This document shows, piece after piece, positions 1 through 6,624 of a stretch of 15,887 bases of DNA. Positions within the stretch are counted from its first letter, which is position 1, and the number at the start of each line of letters is the position of its first letter. A program made the translations under genes and the position numbers. Origin of the DNA: Chitinophagaceae bacterium. Its GTDB lineage: Bacteria > Bacteroidota > Bacteroidia > Chitinophagales > Chitinophagaceae. Location: positions 1 through 15,887 of the forward strand of contig JACFNM010000062.1 of the NCBI GenBank assembly GCA_019454915.1, read 5' to 3'. The notes beneath the pieces are model-generated. The model searched no databases. It saw nothing but the letters and a program-made list of their open reading frames with translations, and had not been told where the DNA came from.

Positions 1-1218
1 CTGCCCTCAGAAGGTGAAACGCAAAACTGGTCGGCAGCTACTTACGACGACAGCAACTGGAAGACGCTGGAGATGCCGCGTCATTTTGATAGGAAAGGAT
101 TAGACCTCCTGGATGGCGTGGTGTGGTTTCGGAAGGAATTTATGTTGCCAGACTCGCTGGCCGGACAGGCTATGGTTTTGTCGCTGGGCTCCATAGATGA
201 TGTAGATGTTACCTATGTGAATGGTGTAAAAGTTGGGAGCACTACGCGCAAAACCCCGGGTGGAAGAACCTATATCCTGGAGCCGTCACAGCTTCGTGCA
301 GGCAGGAATTCCATAGCCGTTCGTATAGAAGATTTTGGCGGACGGGGAGGCTTTACCGGCAAGCCGGAAGACATGAAGATCAGCCGTGATGCTTATGAAC
401 TTTCGCTGGCAGGTGACTGGAGATACAGGATCGCTTCTGTTAAGGATAACAACCAGTATAGCGGTCCCAATGACGCGGGCACTTTATTATATAATTCGAT
501 GATAGCGCCGTTAATTCCATACGGCATGCAGGGAGTGATTTGGTATCAGGGAGAATCCAATGCAGGCAGGGCGTATCAGTATCGCAAGTCGTTTCCATTG
601 ATGATAAATGACTGGCGCAGTCGCTGGAATGAATCCTTTCCTTTTTTATTTGTGCAGTTGGCCAGTTTTAATGCAGCCAATGGTAACAGCAAAAAGGGAA
701 GCAGTTGGGCTGAGTTACGCGAAGCCCAAGACCTTACCCTGCAAACTGTACCCCAAACAGGTATGGTGGTCATCCATGATATTGGAAATCCAACCGACAT
801 TCATCCCAGGAATAAACAAGAGGTGGGGAGAAGACTGGCGCTTCAGGCGCTGAATATGGTCTATGGTCAGCAACTTATTGATAAGGGACCACGATACCAG
901 TCTATGCAGAAACGCGGGAATAAAATGGTACTGAGTTTTACGAATACCGGAAGCGGACTAATGGCGCGGGGTAAATATGGATATCTGGAGGGGTTTGAAA
1001 TAGCAGGAGCTGACAAGAAATTTTACCGGGCTAAGGCTGAAATCGAGGACGGCAAAGTGGTGGTGTGGAGTGATGAAGTGAAAGATCCGGTTGCCGTGCA
1101 TTACGGTTGGGCGGATGACAATATGGAGGCCAATCTGTTTAATAGGGAGGGTTTGCCCGCCGCTCCTTTTCGCACAGACAACTGGAAGGGGATAACGGAA
1201 GAAGCGAAGTTTAAATAG
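1..1218 (+). CDS. Sialate O-acetylesterase family protein (SASA), C-terminal part, 5' truncated by window edge
   Basis: The reading frame is open from base 1, so the gene starts upstream; 405 residues plus the stop are visible. The family removes O-acetyl groups from sialic acids or other sugars, usually outside the cytoplasm. The first ~120 visible residues (W-F-R-K-E-F, V-N-G, A-G-R-N-S-I-A-V-R) look like a sugar-binding jelly-roll insert of the glycoside hydrolase 2 type. The SGNH-hydrolase core then resumes: GVIWYQGESNAG starts at base 532, and the C-terminal Asp/His block D-I-H-P-R-N-K-Q-E-V-G-R-R-L is at about 796-837. The nucleophile Ser block must lie upstream of the window. A Tat-exported sugar-isomerase-like gene follows after 42 nt on the same strand, suggesting one carbohydrate-use transcript. 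The family is secure; the exact substrate is not, since many Bacteroidota members act on plant or host glycan acetyl esters. Confidence 0.9.
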   Translation: MPSEGETQNWSAATYDDSNWKTLEMPRHFDRKGLDLLDGVVWFRKEFMLPDSLAGQAMVLSLGSIDDVDVTYVNGVKVGSTTRKTPGGRTYILEPSQLRAGRNSIAVRIEDFGGRGGFTGKPEDMKISRDAYELSLAGDWRYRIASVKDNNQYSGPNDAGTLLYNSMIAPLIPYGMQGVIWYQGESNAGRAYQYRKSFPLMINDWRSRWNESFPFLFVQLASFNAANGNSKKGSSWAELREAQDLTLQTVPQTGMVVIHDIGNPTDIHPRNKQEVGRRLALQALNMVYGQQLIDKGPRYQSMQKRGNKMVLSFTNTGSGLMARGKYGYLEGFEIAGADKKFYRAKAEIEDGKVVVWSDEVKDPVAVHYGWADDNMEANLFNREGLPAAPFRTDNWKGITEEAKFK

Positions 1219-1260
1219 AGCGGACTTTTTTTATTCCACTTATTTTCAAAAAGTATAACG

Positions 1261-2184
1261 ATGCAGCGACGAAAATTTATACGCGGATTATTTACTGGGT
1301 CAGCCGTAGTGGCCGGTTCGGGGATTCCCGGCGGTTTTGTAGCAGCGGAAAAGAAGCTGATAGCGGAAGCCCCCTTTAAGATGAAGTTTTCCCCTGATTT
1401 TAATATATTCTCTGCGCTGCCGGGCAAGGATGTGGTGGATCAAATCAAATGGGGCTATGACCAGGGTTTCAGAGCCTGGGAGAGTACATTTCTCAAAAGG
1501 AGACCCGTAGAAGAGCAGGAGCGTATAAGTAAAGCGGTCCAGCAAAAAGGGATGGAGTTTGGCCAGTTTGTGGGTACCTACACGTTTGAACACGTCACTT
1601 TTGCGGGGAAGAATGCAGCTTTGCGTGAAAAAGTGCTGGAGGAGGTACGCGCCTCCGTTGAAATCGCAAAACGCATGAATACCAAATATATTCACAATGT
1701 ACTGGGATTAGCCGATCCCAAATTGCAGCATGATTTCCAGATGGCCAATGCCATTGAATTGTTGAAGCGTGTTGCCGACATTTATGAGCCGCACGGTTTG
1801 GTGAGTGTGATGGAAAGTATGAATCATAAGATCAATCACCCCGGCATGTTCTTGCATACCATTCCTCAGGCCTACGCCCTGGCGAAAGCCGTGAATAGTC
1901 CTTCGGTGAAGGTGTTATTTGATTTTTATCATGTACAGATTGAAGAAGGCAATATCCTTCCCACGCTGGATTATGCCTGGGATGAGATTGCTTATATGCA
2001 GATAGGCGACACGCCCGGACGGAAAGAACCGACTACCGGGGAGATCAACTTTAAAAATGTATTGCAGCATATTTATAATAAGGGCTATCGCGGGTTTATG
2101 GGGATGGAACATGGGGTAAGCAAACCCGGGAGGGAAGGGGAGCAGAACGTTTTAAAGGCTTACCGTTCTATAGACCCCGTATAG
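1261..2184 (+). CDS. Exported hydroxypyruvate isomerase-like TIM-barrel protein (AP endonuclease family 2 / xylose isomerase-like)
   Basis: This 307-aa protein starts with a twin-arginine signal: M-Q-R-R-K-F-I-R-G followed by a short hydrophobic Ala/Gly stretch to about residue 29. A folded, metal-loaded enzyme would therefore be exported to the periplasm. The rest is a xylose-isomerase-like (beta/alpha)8 barrel. Hydroxypyruvate-isomerase hallmarks are visible: E185 in VMESMN, D221 and H224 in FDFYH, Q247-I-G-D-T-P-G-R followed by T-G-E-I-N-F, and E283 in GMEHG. By family analogy E185, D221, Q247 and E283 are the metal or catalytic residues. Hyi proper interconverts hydroxypyruvate and tartronate semialdehyde; Tat-exported Bacteroidota homologues more often have unknown sugar substrates, so the reaction is inferred only. 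No clear Shine-Dalgarno precedes the ATG. The gene is 42 nt downstream of the SASA esterase and probably co-transcribed with it. Confidence 0.85.
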   Translation: MQRRKFIRGLFTGSAVVAGSGIPGGFVAAEKKLIAEAPFKMKFSPDFNIFSALPGKDVVDQIKWGYDQGFRAWESTFLKRRPVEEQERISKAVQQKGMEFGQFVGTYTFEHVTFAGKNAALREKVLEEVRASVEIAKRMNTKYIHNVLGLADPKLQHDFQMANAIELLKRVADIYEPHGLVSVMESMNHKINHPGMFLHTIPQAYALAKAVNSPSVKVLFDFYHVQIEEGNILPTLDYAWDEIAYMQIGDTPGRKEPTTGEINFKNVLQHIYNKGYRGFMGMEHGVSKPGREGEQNVLKAYRSIDPV

Positions 2185-2260
2185 CGTCAATATCTGTTTC
2201 TCATAAGAATCCTTTTGTTATCGAAAAAGGGTGAATATTGCATGACGATAAGCCGCCGGA

Positions 2261-3040
2261 ATGGTTCAGTTATTCCTCTTTGTATTATTTTTTGCTTTTG
2301 GGGCTGCCGTATTTTTTCTTATAAAAAAAACCAGGAGCCACGAGTTTATTATACCTGCTGATCTCGAAGATTTACTGGAATCCCACGTTGCCTATTATCG
2401 TGAACTGACTTCTGACAAGAAGAAGAAGTTTGAGGAGAGAGTAAGGGTGTTTCTTTCTTACATCAGGATACATGGTGTGAACATGAAGGTGGAGAATCTG
2501 GACCGGGTGTTGGTGGCGAGCAGCGCCATTATTCCTGTTTTTGGATTTGAAGATTGGCGGTATTTTAATCTGAAGGATGTGTTATTGTATGGCGATCGGT
2601 TTAATGCTGAAGATTATGCCGTAACCGGCGATGGAAGAAATACCCTTGGAATGGTAGGTGACGGCCCAATGCAGCGTATGATGATCCTATCCAAACCGGC
2701 ATTAAGACAGGGGTTTATTAATGAAACGCAAAAAGTGAATACCGGTATTCATGAATTTGTGCATTTATTGGATAAAGCAGATGGCGCCACCGATGGTATT
2801 CCTGAAGCCCTGCTGCATCGCCAGTACGTCATTCCGTGGATAAAGTATATGCGGGATGCTATGTCGCGGATAAAGGCCGGTAAGTCGGATATAGACCCCT
2901 ATGGCGCCGTAAGTCAGGCTGAATTTTTTGCGGTAGTGTCTGAATACTTTTTTAAACGCCCGGATCTGTTGCGAATCAACCATCCCGACTTGTATGGTCT
3001 GTTGGAAAAGGCGTTCAGCCAATATCCCGGACAGAAATGA
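2261..3040 (+). CDS. MtfA-like zinc-dependent peptidase (M90 family), membrane-anchored
   Basis: This 259-aa protein has an N-terminal hydrophobic helix (residues ~2-21, ending L-I-K-K-T-R), predicted to anchor the enzyme in the membrane. The gluzincin motif H164-E-F-V-H168-L-L-D-K-A-D-G is followed by AEFFAVVSEYFF, whose E221 aligns with the third zinc-ligand Glu of E. coli MtfA. The C-terminal L-Y-G-L-L-E-K-A-F-S-Q-Y-P also matches the family. In E. coli MtfA is a cytosolic aminopeptidase that responds to the Mlc repressor in glucose transport control. Bacteroidota lack that PTS logic, so the role here is unknown. The gene has a short intergenic region on each side and no close functional partner. 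The ATG at 2261 is chosen because it places the anchor helix at the very N terminus. Confidence 0.88.
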   Translation: MVQLFLFVLFFAFGAAVFFLIKKTRSHEFIIPADLEDLLESHVAYYRELTSDKKKKFEERVRVFLSYIRIHGVNMKVENLDRVLVASSAIIPVFGFEDWRYFNLKDVLLYGDRFNAEDYAVTGDGRNTLGMVGDGPMQRMMILSKPALRQGFINETQKVNTGIHEFVHLLDKADGATDGIPEALLHRQYVIPWIKYMRDAMSRIKAGKSDIDPYGAVSQAEFFAVVSEYFFKRPDLLRINHPDLYGLLEKAFSQYPGQK

Positions 3041-3059
3041 TTCCTTTTACGGAGTTCTT

Positions 3060-3076
3060 ATTAACATACTGTTAAT
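3060..3076. promoter_or_regulatory. 17-bp perfect palindrome, candidate operator
   Basis: ATTAACA-TAC-TGTTAAT is a perfect inverted repeat with 7-bp arms and a 3-bp centre. It lies between the M90 peptidase stop (3040) and the predicted -33 element (3101) of the next gene. It is AT-rich and lacks a T-tract, so it does not look like an intrinsic terminator. A repressor or activator site for the downstream small gene is possible; no regulator is identifiable. Confidence 0.4.
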
Positions 3077-3100
3077 GAATGGATTGAGAAGGACTGTGGC

Positions 3101-3131
3101 TTGGAGACCCCTGAAAATTTCAGTAGATTTG
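3101..3131 (+). promoter_or_regulatory. Bacteroidota-type promoter (TTG-N20-TAGATTTG) for the 3149 gene
   Basis: TTG at 3101-3103 (preceded by C, so a partial TTTG) is separated by exactly 20 bp from TAGATTTG at 3124-3131. This matches the Bacteroidota primary-sigma consensus TTTG / TAnnTTTG. Transcription would start at about 3136-3139, giving a leader of about 10 nt before the ATG at 3149. The spacing equals that of the tRNA-Gln promoter in this window. Confidence 0.6.
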
Positions 3132-3148
3132 TCCTTTAATCCATTGGT

Positions 3149-3481
3149 ATGAAACCTTATCAGATATCCCTTCCGAACGGAAAATTAGGTCATGTTATCA
3201 ACAAACGGATCGGTATAAGAAGACCTGTAAAAATCCTCTGGTTTAAGTATAAAAACAAGGAAAGAATTATAGCGTACACAATTATAGTAGAAAGCGCTGA
3301 CGAACGCCATGAATTTATGGTTTATAAAACCAAAAGAAAGGGTGAGTGGCTCGATGGAGCCCGGAAAAATGGAGAATCCGTGAAAGTTGAAAACGAGAGA
3401 AAACTTTCCGGCGCTATTAAGAAAGCGATAGATCTTTTTGAACGAAAAAAGGGTCAGTTGGCCTACCAGGAATTATTTTAA
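3149..3481 (+). CDS. Hypothetical small basic protein, 110 aa
   Basis: I do not recognise this family. The protein is Lys/Arg-rich with alternating hydrophobic strands in the first half (K-I-L-W-F-K-Y, I-I-A-Y-T-I-I-V, H-E-F-M-V-Y-K) and a likely amphipathic helix at the C terminus (L-S-G-A-I-K-K-A-I-D-L-F-E-R-K). It has no signal peptide, membrane helix, cysteine or obvious catalytic motif, so a small soluble beta-rich cytoplasmic protein is the best description. A well-formed promoter and a palindrome lie directly upstream, indicating an independently transcribed gene. It is convergent with the zinc-ribbon gene, with 56 bp between the two stop codons. Nucleic-acid binding could be guessed from charge alone, but nothing specific supports it. 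Confidence 0.7.
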   Translation: MKPYQISLPNGKLGHVINKRIGIRRPVKILWFKYKNKERIIAYTIIVESADERHEFMVYKTKRKGEWLDGARKNGESVKVENERKLSGAIKKAIDLFERKKGQLAYQELF

Positions 3482-3537
3482 TGGCGCTGCCGGGAATGGG
3501 AACCACTATTTCTTAAACTTCGCAAGAGTTAGCAGGC

Positions 3538-4290
3538 TCAGGCTTCGGTGCTGTTATACAGATCCTCATCAATTAAAATACGTCCGCAGTTTTCACATAT
3601 GATGATCTTCTTATGCTGCCGGATTTCACTTTGTCTTTGGGGAGGAATTGCATTGAAGCATCCGCCGCAGGCATCCCGCTGAACGGGGACAATGGCGAGC
3701 CCGTTACGGTAGCTTTTTCTGATTCTTTCGTAGGAAGTCAGTAAACGGGGGTCAACTTTTTCACGCGCCTGAACCGATATCTTATTAAATTCGGCTTCTT
3801 CCTTTTCTGTATCGCCGATTATTTTTTCGAGTTCCTCTTTCTTGTGTTTTAAGATGCTCTCCTTACCGGTTACGGCTTTTTTGGCGTTTTCTAAAGCGCG
3901 GGCTTTTTCAACGATATCCTCGTTGGCGTCTTTAATATGTTTTTCCGCTAATTTGATATCCAGATTTTGAGACTCAATTTCTTTGTTAATGGCTTCAAAC
4001 TCACGGTTGTTCTTTACGTTCTCACTTTGCTTCTCATATTTCTTTACCAGCGCCTCGGCATCCTTAATCGCGTCTTTCTTTTGTTGAATGAATTCCTGGA
4101 TACCGTTAATTTCTTCCTCAATACGGGTTTGCCTGGCATGAAGTCCGTGGATCTCATCTTCCAGGTCGTGTACTTCCATGGGAAGTTCGCCCTTCAATAT
4201 TTTAATCTCGTCTAACTTGGAATCAGCTTTTTGTAAAGAAATCAAAGAGGATAGCTTTTCTTCTACAGAGAACTCTTTTACGTTGGCCAT
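3538..4290 (-). CDS. C4-type zinc-ribbon, coiled-coil protein (DUF164/CT398-like)
   Basis: This 250-aa protein is mostly a long charged coiled coil (residues ~20-180). It ends in a four-cysteine zinc ribbon: C208-G-G-C211 and C232-E-N-C235-G, separated by P-P-Q-R-Q-S-E-I-R. The family signature N-N-R-E-F-E-A-I-N-K-E-I-E is at 94-106. It is the second gene of a minus-strand operon, 20 nt after the Nif3-family gene, an arrangement seen repeatedly in bacteria. The Chlamydia homologue CT398 has been reported to interact with sigma-54 and secretion components, but a general function is not established. The ATG at 4290 is the natural start and the length is typical. Confidence 0.92.
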   Translation of the reverse strand: MANVKEFSVEEKLSSLISLQKADSKLDEIKILKGELPMEVHDLEDEIHGLHARQTRIEEEINGIQEFIQQKKDAIKDAEALVKKYEKQSENVKNNREFEAINKEIESQNLDIKLAEKHIKDANEDIVEKARALENAKKAVTGKESILKHKKEELEKIIGDTEKEEAEFNKISVQAREKVDPRLLTSYERIRKSYRNGLAIVPVQRDACGGCFNAIPPQRQSEIRQHKKIIICENCGRILIDEDLYNSTEA

Positions 4291-4310
4291 ATAATCTGTA
4301 CAGTTTTATA

Positions 4311-5408
4311 TTAAACAGCGTAACATACCGGGTTGGTATTGACCACTGTTTTTTGGACGGCAAAGGTAGGAAATTTTTCTACCAAAATATCATATAGTAG
4401 TTCTATCGTAAATTGTTCACTCTCAAAGTGCCCGATATCGGCAATAACCATCCGCCCGTCCGCATCAAAAAACTCGTGGTATTTTATATCGGCAGTGATA
4501 AACAGGTCGGCTTTTACTTGTAATGCATTGATAATCAAAAAACTGCCTGAGCCTCCGCAAAGGGCAACTTTTCGAATGGGACGGTTTAGAAGCCGGGTAT
4601 GGCGGATTACTTTTAACTGAAATTTTTCCTTTAAGAGGGCCAGAAAAGTCTTTTCCTCCATGGGTTGAGCCAGTTCTCCGGTTAGCCCCGCACCAGTTAG
4701 GGAATGCCGGTTGTCCAATGGGATGATGTCATAGGCTACTTCTTCATAGGGATGGGCTGCGAGAAGTGCCTGTATGAGTTTCCCTTCGATCCATGTCGGG
4801 AACACCACTTCTATTTTTACTTCTTTTTCAAGGTGTAACTCGCCTGTAGTCCCTGCAAAAGGTTGAGAGCCTTCTTCTCCCTTAAAAGTACCGGTTCCCT
4901 CCGCATAAAAACTACAATGACTGTAATTTCCGATATGCCCGGCTCCGGCATTAAACAGAGCCAGCCTCACTTCTTCAGCATGGGAGAGGGGTACAAAAGT
5001 GTAAAGCTTCTTCAAAACGGACTTCCGGGGTGCTAATACGGCACGATTGGTAAGCGCCAGCCGATCGGCCATTTTTCCGTTTACGCCATGCAGAATATTA
5101 TCCAGGTTCGTATGGATGGCATAAATAGCCACGCTATTTTTGATGGCGTCAATAACTACCCGTTCCACATAATTCCGCCCCGTAATGCGTTTCAGTCCCC
5201 TGAATATGATGGGGTGGTGAGCGACGACCAGGTTGCACTTCTTTTGTATAGCTTCCTTCACCACTTCTTCGGTTACGTCCAATGTACATAAGACGCCGGT
5301 GCATTCGTCCTCTTCATTCCCGGTAATTAAGCCGGCATTGTCGTAGTCCTCCTGTAAGGAGGGGGAAGCCATATTTTCCAAAACGTTAATGATGTCTTTA
5401 ATTTTCAT
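4311..5408 (-). CDS. Nif3-like dinuclear metal center hexameric protein (YqfO/YbgI family)
   Basis: This 365-aa protein has the split Nif3 fold. The N-terminal half carries H64-H65 in VVAHHPIIF and H99-T-N-L-D103 in AIHTNLDN. The C-terminal half carries H327-F-E-S-E331 in DIGHFESEQF. These are the expected dinuclear-metal ligands. Between the halves (residues ~130-235) sits the inserted YqfO/CutA-like domain (G-N-Y-S-H-C-S-F, G-T-G-T-F, A-H-P-Y-E-E-V-A-Y-D), which is typical of the long Firmicutes/Bacteroidota form. Databases often label the family GTP cyclohydrolase 1 type 2, but the physiological reaction is unproven. It heads the operon with the downstream zinc-ribbon protein and is divergent from the DUF695 gene, with 77 bp between starts. 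No clear promoter consensus is visible upstream. Confidence 0.93.
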   Translation of the reverse strand: MKIKDIINVLENMASPSLQEDYDNAGLITGNEEDECTGVLCTLDVTEEVVKEAIQKKCNLVVAHHPIIFRGLKRITGRNYVERVVIDAIKNSVAIYAIHTNLDNILHGVNGKMADRLALTNRAVLAPRKSVLKKLYTFVPLSHAEEVRLALFNAGAGHIGNYSHCSFYAEGTGTFKGEEGSQPFAGTTGELHLEKEVKIEVVFPTWIEGKLIQALLAAHPYEEVAYDIIPLDNRHSLTGAGLTGELAQPMEEKTFLALLKEKFQLKVIRHTRLLNRPIRKVALCGGSGSFLIINALQVKADLFITADIKYHEFFDADGRMVIADIGHFESEQFTIELLYDILVEKFPTFAVQKTVVNTNPVCYAV

Positions 5409-5485
5409 AACTCTTCAAATAGGAATATAAAAATAGCCATTACTTTGCTTTCCATTCGGAAAGAAAGGATAACCCGGTTTGGTAC

Positions 5486-6301
5486 ATGCAAAAAATATTT
5501 CTTTTTCTTTTTCTCCTGGCGGAACTTGATTCCTTAAAGGCGCAGCAACCTTATCAGGGCAACTGGGATACTTATGCCGTTCAGTCCGACAAGATACTTG
5601 CATCGGTGATGGTTGATTTGGATTTTATTCACTCGCCGGAGGCGAAAGAGAGACCCAATGTTGTCATTGTTCGCATCGGGCTGAAACAGGTGCTGGCCGA
5701 TGGAATGCCGGCCAAAGCAGAATTGGATACCCTGAACGCGTTGGAAGAAGCGTTGGTCAATACGTTGTATGGGGGATTGAATGCACGGTATACCGGCCGG
5801 TACACCCAAAGGGGACGGAGAGATTTTTATTTTTATACCAATGATACGTCGGAATGCAGAAGATATATCGGAAACGCATTACAACCTTTCGCGGGCTATC
5901 AGTGGATTGTGCTGGTGAAGCCCGATCCGGAGCATATTAATTACCGGACGGTATTGTATCCTACTTCCGAAGAGATGGAACATCTCAAAAATAAACGGAT
6001 GACAGATGCTTTATTTGAGAGGGGGGATGAACTGACTGCACCAAGAAGGGTAGACCATTTTCTTTTTTTCAAGTCGGATGCAGCGAGGCGTAAATTTTTA
6101 GATAGCATACAGGAAGATGGCTTTCAGATTGAATCCGGCGGCGAAGAATTAGGCGGTAAAGATTATCCGTTCAGTCTGCAGATTTCAAGAACGGATAAGG
6201 TGGATTATGACAGCATTGATAAAGTAAGCATCTACCTTTGGAAGCTGGCGATAAAACATTTCGGACGCTATGATGGCTGGGAGACTTTTGTGGTAAGGTA
6301 G
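5486..6301 (+). CDS. DUF695 and RraB-like domain protein with N-terminal signal-like segment
   Basis: The 271-aa protein has two domains. Residues ~24-155 read as DUF695 (N-W-D-T-Y near the start, D-F-Y-F-Y-T, Y-Q-W-I-V-L-V, I-N-Y-R-T-V-L-Y-P). Residues ~175-268 match the RraB-like family (A-P-R-R-V-D-H-F-L-F-F-K-S, F-L-D-S-I-Q-E-D-G-F, and a final L-A-I-K-H-F-G-R-Y-D-G-W-E-T). E. coli RraB inhibits RNase E, but these Bacteroidota fusions are uncharacterised. The N terminus (M-Q-K-I-F-L-F-L-F-L-L followed by L-K-A-Q-Q) looks like a short Sec signal peptide cleaved near residue 19, which is odd for an RNase regulator. It is transcribed divergently from the Nif3 operon. No strong promoter was found; TACTTTG at 5441 is one base short of the -7 consensus. 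Confidence 0.85.
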   Translation: MQKIFLFLFLLAELDSLKAQQPYQGNWDTYAVQSDKILASVMVDLDFIHSPEAKERPNVVIVRIGLKQVLADGMPAKAELDTLNALEEALVNTLYGGLNARYTGRYTQRGRRDFYFYTNDTSECRRYIGNALQPFAGYQWIVLVKPDPEHINYRTVLYPTSEEMEHLKNKRMTDALFERGDELTAPRRVDHFLFFKSDAARRKFLDSIQEDGFQIESGGEELGGKDYPFSLQISRTDKVDYDSIDKVSIYLWKLAIKHFGRYDGWETFVVR

Positions 6302-6624
6302 CTGGCGGTTAATGTTTTTTCCACGAGTACCCAAAGGTTTACAAGAAGGTCATAAAGCGCCTTTGATGATCCCGTTTTTTACCGATGGGAAGGAGAAGGG
6401 TATTGTTATAAACTATTAAAGGAATGACACGAGCGGTATGATGGGAAACTATCACAGCCTGCCCGTCTATGCGAGGTACGGCTCTGTAAGAGGCTTGTGA
6501 GAGAAACTCCCGGTTGCCTACCTGGCGATAAAAAAGCTAAAATATAGCCTCAAAGAATTTTTGCCGAATATAATACAAAGTGGTGCCCGCATGGTGATAC
6601 CCGGCTAAGAAAGAAGTCAGACGC
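6302..6624. other. Intergenic stretch, no supported gene; contains group II intron scar
   Basis: These 323 bp lie between two convergent genes. No convincing coding frame is present: a 35-codon ATG frame at 6312-6419 lacks recognisable features. The recognisable content is the domain V/VI-like segment at 6431-6522. The flanks show no IEP (reverse transcriptase/maturase) remnant. No T-tract hairpin terminator was seen for either converging gene. Confidence 0.6.
6431..6522 (+). mobile_element. Group II intron 3'-end remnant (domains V and VI), domain V interrupted
   Basis: The segment starts GAGCGGTATGATGG-GAAA-CTATCAC (6431-6455). This contains the AGC catalytic triad, the lower stem strand and the distal GATGG/CTATC stem capped by a GAAA tetraloop. 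The returning strand GTACGGCTC lies at 6476-6484 and pairs with GAGCGGTA except for one G/G mismatch. In a normal ~34-nt domain V these strands are nearly adjacent at a 2-nt bulge; here an extra ~20 nt (6456-6475) sits exactly there. Next, CTGTAAGAGGC (6483-6494) and the hairpin to GCCTAC (6516-6521) fit domain VI with its branch-point A and a 3' boundary near 6522. No intron-encoded protein or 5' end is recognisable, so this is a dead fragment. It was identified from remembered domain V patterns, not by a covariance model. Confidence 0.6.

Noticed and set aside
3482..3537. Possible terminator between the convergent 3149 gene and the zinc-ribbon gene.
   Set aside because: Only a weak AACT/AGTT pairing is visible, with no GC-rich stem or T-tract.
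6312..6419. 35-codon ATG frame between the DUF695 gene and the intron scar.
   Set aside because: It is short, has no recognisable motif or Shine-Dalgarno, and lies in a decayed intergenic region; it probably arises by chance.
6583..6607. GTGCCCGCATGGTGATACC string that vaguely resembles the 5' end of a group II intron.
   Set aside because: It lies downstream of the 3' intron scar, lacks the GTGYG start consensus, and borders the ATPase 3' end. I could not support it without a covariance model.
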